This document shows, in pieces, positions 63,401 to 64,000 of a stretch of 64,000 nt of DNA. The stretch's first letter is position 1, and every line of letters begins with the position of its first letter. The translations under genes were made by a program, and so were the position numbers. The DNA is from JAPORY01 sp965215385. Lineage in GTDB: Bacteria > Pseudomonadota > Alphaproteobacteria > Rhodobacterales > Rhodobacteraceae. Below the pieces are notes generated by a model. The model had not been told where the DNA came from and searched no databases. It worked only from the letters and a program-made list of their open reading frames with translations. The DNA lies in contig OZ244059.1 in the NCBI GenBank assembly GCA_965215385.1, forward strand, positions 2,604,001 to 2,668,000, read 5' to 3'.

Positions 63401-64000
63401 TTAGGGCGCGGGAGCGCGGTACTCCATTCGTCGCACCGACCGTGTTCGAGATCTCATTAATAACGTTTGCGCCGTTACCCAGCCGGGCTCACGCCGGATT
63501 CCGGGCAGTAGACTGCCGTTTGTAACCCCAGATGCGGCAAAAATGACCTCCTTCGTAATCATGTCATCGCGTGAGTATACACGGTCATAATCACTGATTC
63601 CAATCGCTAGCGCTCGCTTGCGCTCGTCATCGTTGCGAAATTTTAGGCGCCCAAGAATTTGGCCGCCCATACATTTTAAGGCCGCGGCCGCCAGCACCCC
63701 TTCTGGTGCTCCGCCGACTCCCATATAGGCATCAATGCCAGTAACTTGCGACTCCGCACAATGCATGACCCCCGCAACATCGCCATCGGAAATCAGTCTG
63801 ATTGCCGCATTCGTTGATCGGACACTTGCGATCATTTCCGCGTGGCGCGGGCGTTCAAGGATGCAGACGGTGATATCTGACGTTTTACATTGCTTGTGGC
63901 TGGCTAGAGCTTCGATTCTTTCTGGCGGTGACATATCAAGTGACAAGAGATCTGCGGGATATTCAGGCCCTACAGCCAATTTTTCCATATAAACATCGGG
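63401..64000 (-). CDS. glpX: Class II fructose-1,6-bisphosphatase, 3' part (runs off the window)
   Basis: The C-terminal 200 residues or so. YMEKLAVGPEYPADLLSLDMSPPERI, TVCILERPRHAEMI, GDVAGVMHCAESQVTGIDAYMGVGGAPEGVLAAAALKCMGGQILGRL and VIFAASGVTNGSLLPGI are GlpX blocks. It removes a phosphate from fructose-1,6-bisphosphate in gluconeogenesis. The start lies beyond 64000. About 36 bases separate its stop from the recJ start, so recJ is likely cotranscribed downstream of it. Confidence 0.93.
   Translation of the reverse strand, partial: PDVYMEKLAVGPEYPADLLSLDMSPPERIEALASHKQCKTSDITVCILERPRHAEMIASVRSTNAAIRLISDGDVAGVMHCAESQVTGIDAYMGVGGAPEGVLAAAALKCMGGQILGRLKFRNDDERKRALAIGISDYDRVYSRDDMITKEVIFAASGVTNGSLLPGIRREPGWVTAQTLLMRSRTRSVRRMEYRAPAP

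Noticed and set aside
1..64000. CRISPR array or cas genes
   Set aside because: No regularly spaced direct repeats of 25-40 bases and no Cas-like frame were seen. The repeats found are terminal repeats, a segmental duplication, homopolymers and a short phased palindrome.

Overview
The window reads as the chromosome of an alphaproteobacterium, most like Rhodospirillales-type relatives. Supporting signs are the order yceD-rpmF-plsX-fabH-ihfA-merR, the block Suv3-type helicase / S4 protein / fdxA / carD, the rluD-DUF6476-rpoH neighbourhood, the long two-domain dCTP deaminase, and a tRNA-His with A73 and no encoded extra 5' G. All three stop codons end conserved genes, so the code is standard. Core genes are intact. 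Much of the DNA between them is decayed or mobile, as expected of a genome relaxing under host association or frequent transposition. The taxon is an inference from gene content, not a database match.

Layout: 70-1715 is an inverted-repeat-bounded cassette with two convergent secreted-protein genes. 1773-9873 is core (tyrS, bamE, yceD, rpmF, plsX, fabH, ihfA, a MerR regulator), with a decayed HTH/ParA island (about 4240-6330) wedged between yceD and rpmF. 11048-19241 holds tRNA-Pro, a dCTP deaminase and an aromatic-catabolism group (hmgA, metallo-beta-lactamase fold protein, FAD monooxygenase, DUF2783), interrupted by a broken IS30. 19333-23333 is a second group of secreted-protein cassettes with a 548-bp duplication and two DnaA boxes. 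RidA and an orphan peptide-type binding protein follow. 25913-32522 is an accessory island: more secreted-protein remnants, a NotI-type restriction-modification pair, a DDE insertion sequence and recombinase scraps. 32523-38946 is core (exonuclease I, RecD2, threonine aldolase, YcgN, RibF). 38950-43400 is a dead HNH/adenine-methylase restriction system split by an IS66 element whose exact 8-bp target duplication is visible. 43420-49185 is core (tRNA-His, DUF6476, RluD, RpoH, PepF, SCP2). 49565-53802 carries a DruA-domain/Tn5-type transposase fusion and a nonsense-broken AAA/PD-(D/E)XK gene. 53921-64000 is core (TPR protein, helicase, S4, FdxA, CarD, CobS, CobT, tRNA-Glu, RecJ, GlpX).

The most unusual content is a family of small secreted Cys-rich proteins. 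They share a C-terminal motif (GC-Y/F-A ... C-x-C-G-x-R-N ... GYEY ... GC), sit inside short inverted repeats with the core TGTCTCA-G/C-TTTGAAA, and in two cases begin with a long poly-C tract just ahead of the signal peptide. One tract (19 C) leaves its gene in frame; the other (12 C) puts it out of frame. This looks like a mobile, phase-variable family of exported proteins. The DruA-transposase fusion is the second item of note.
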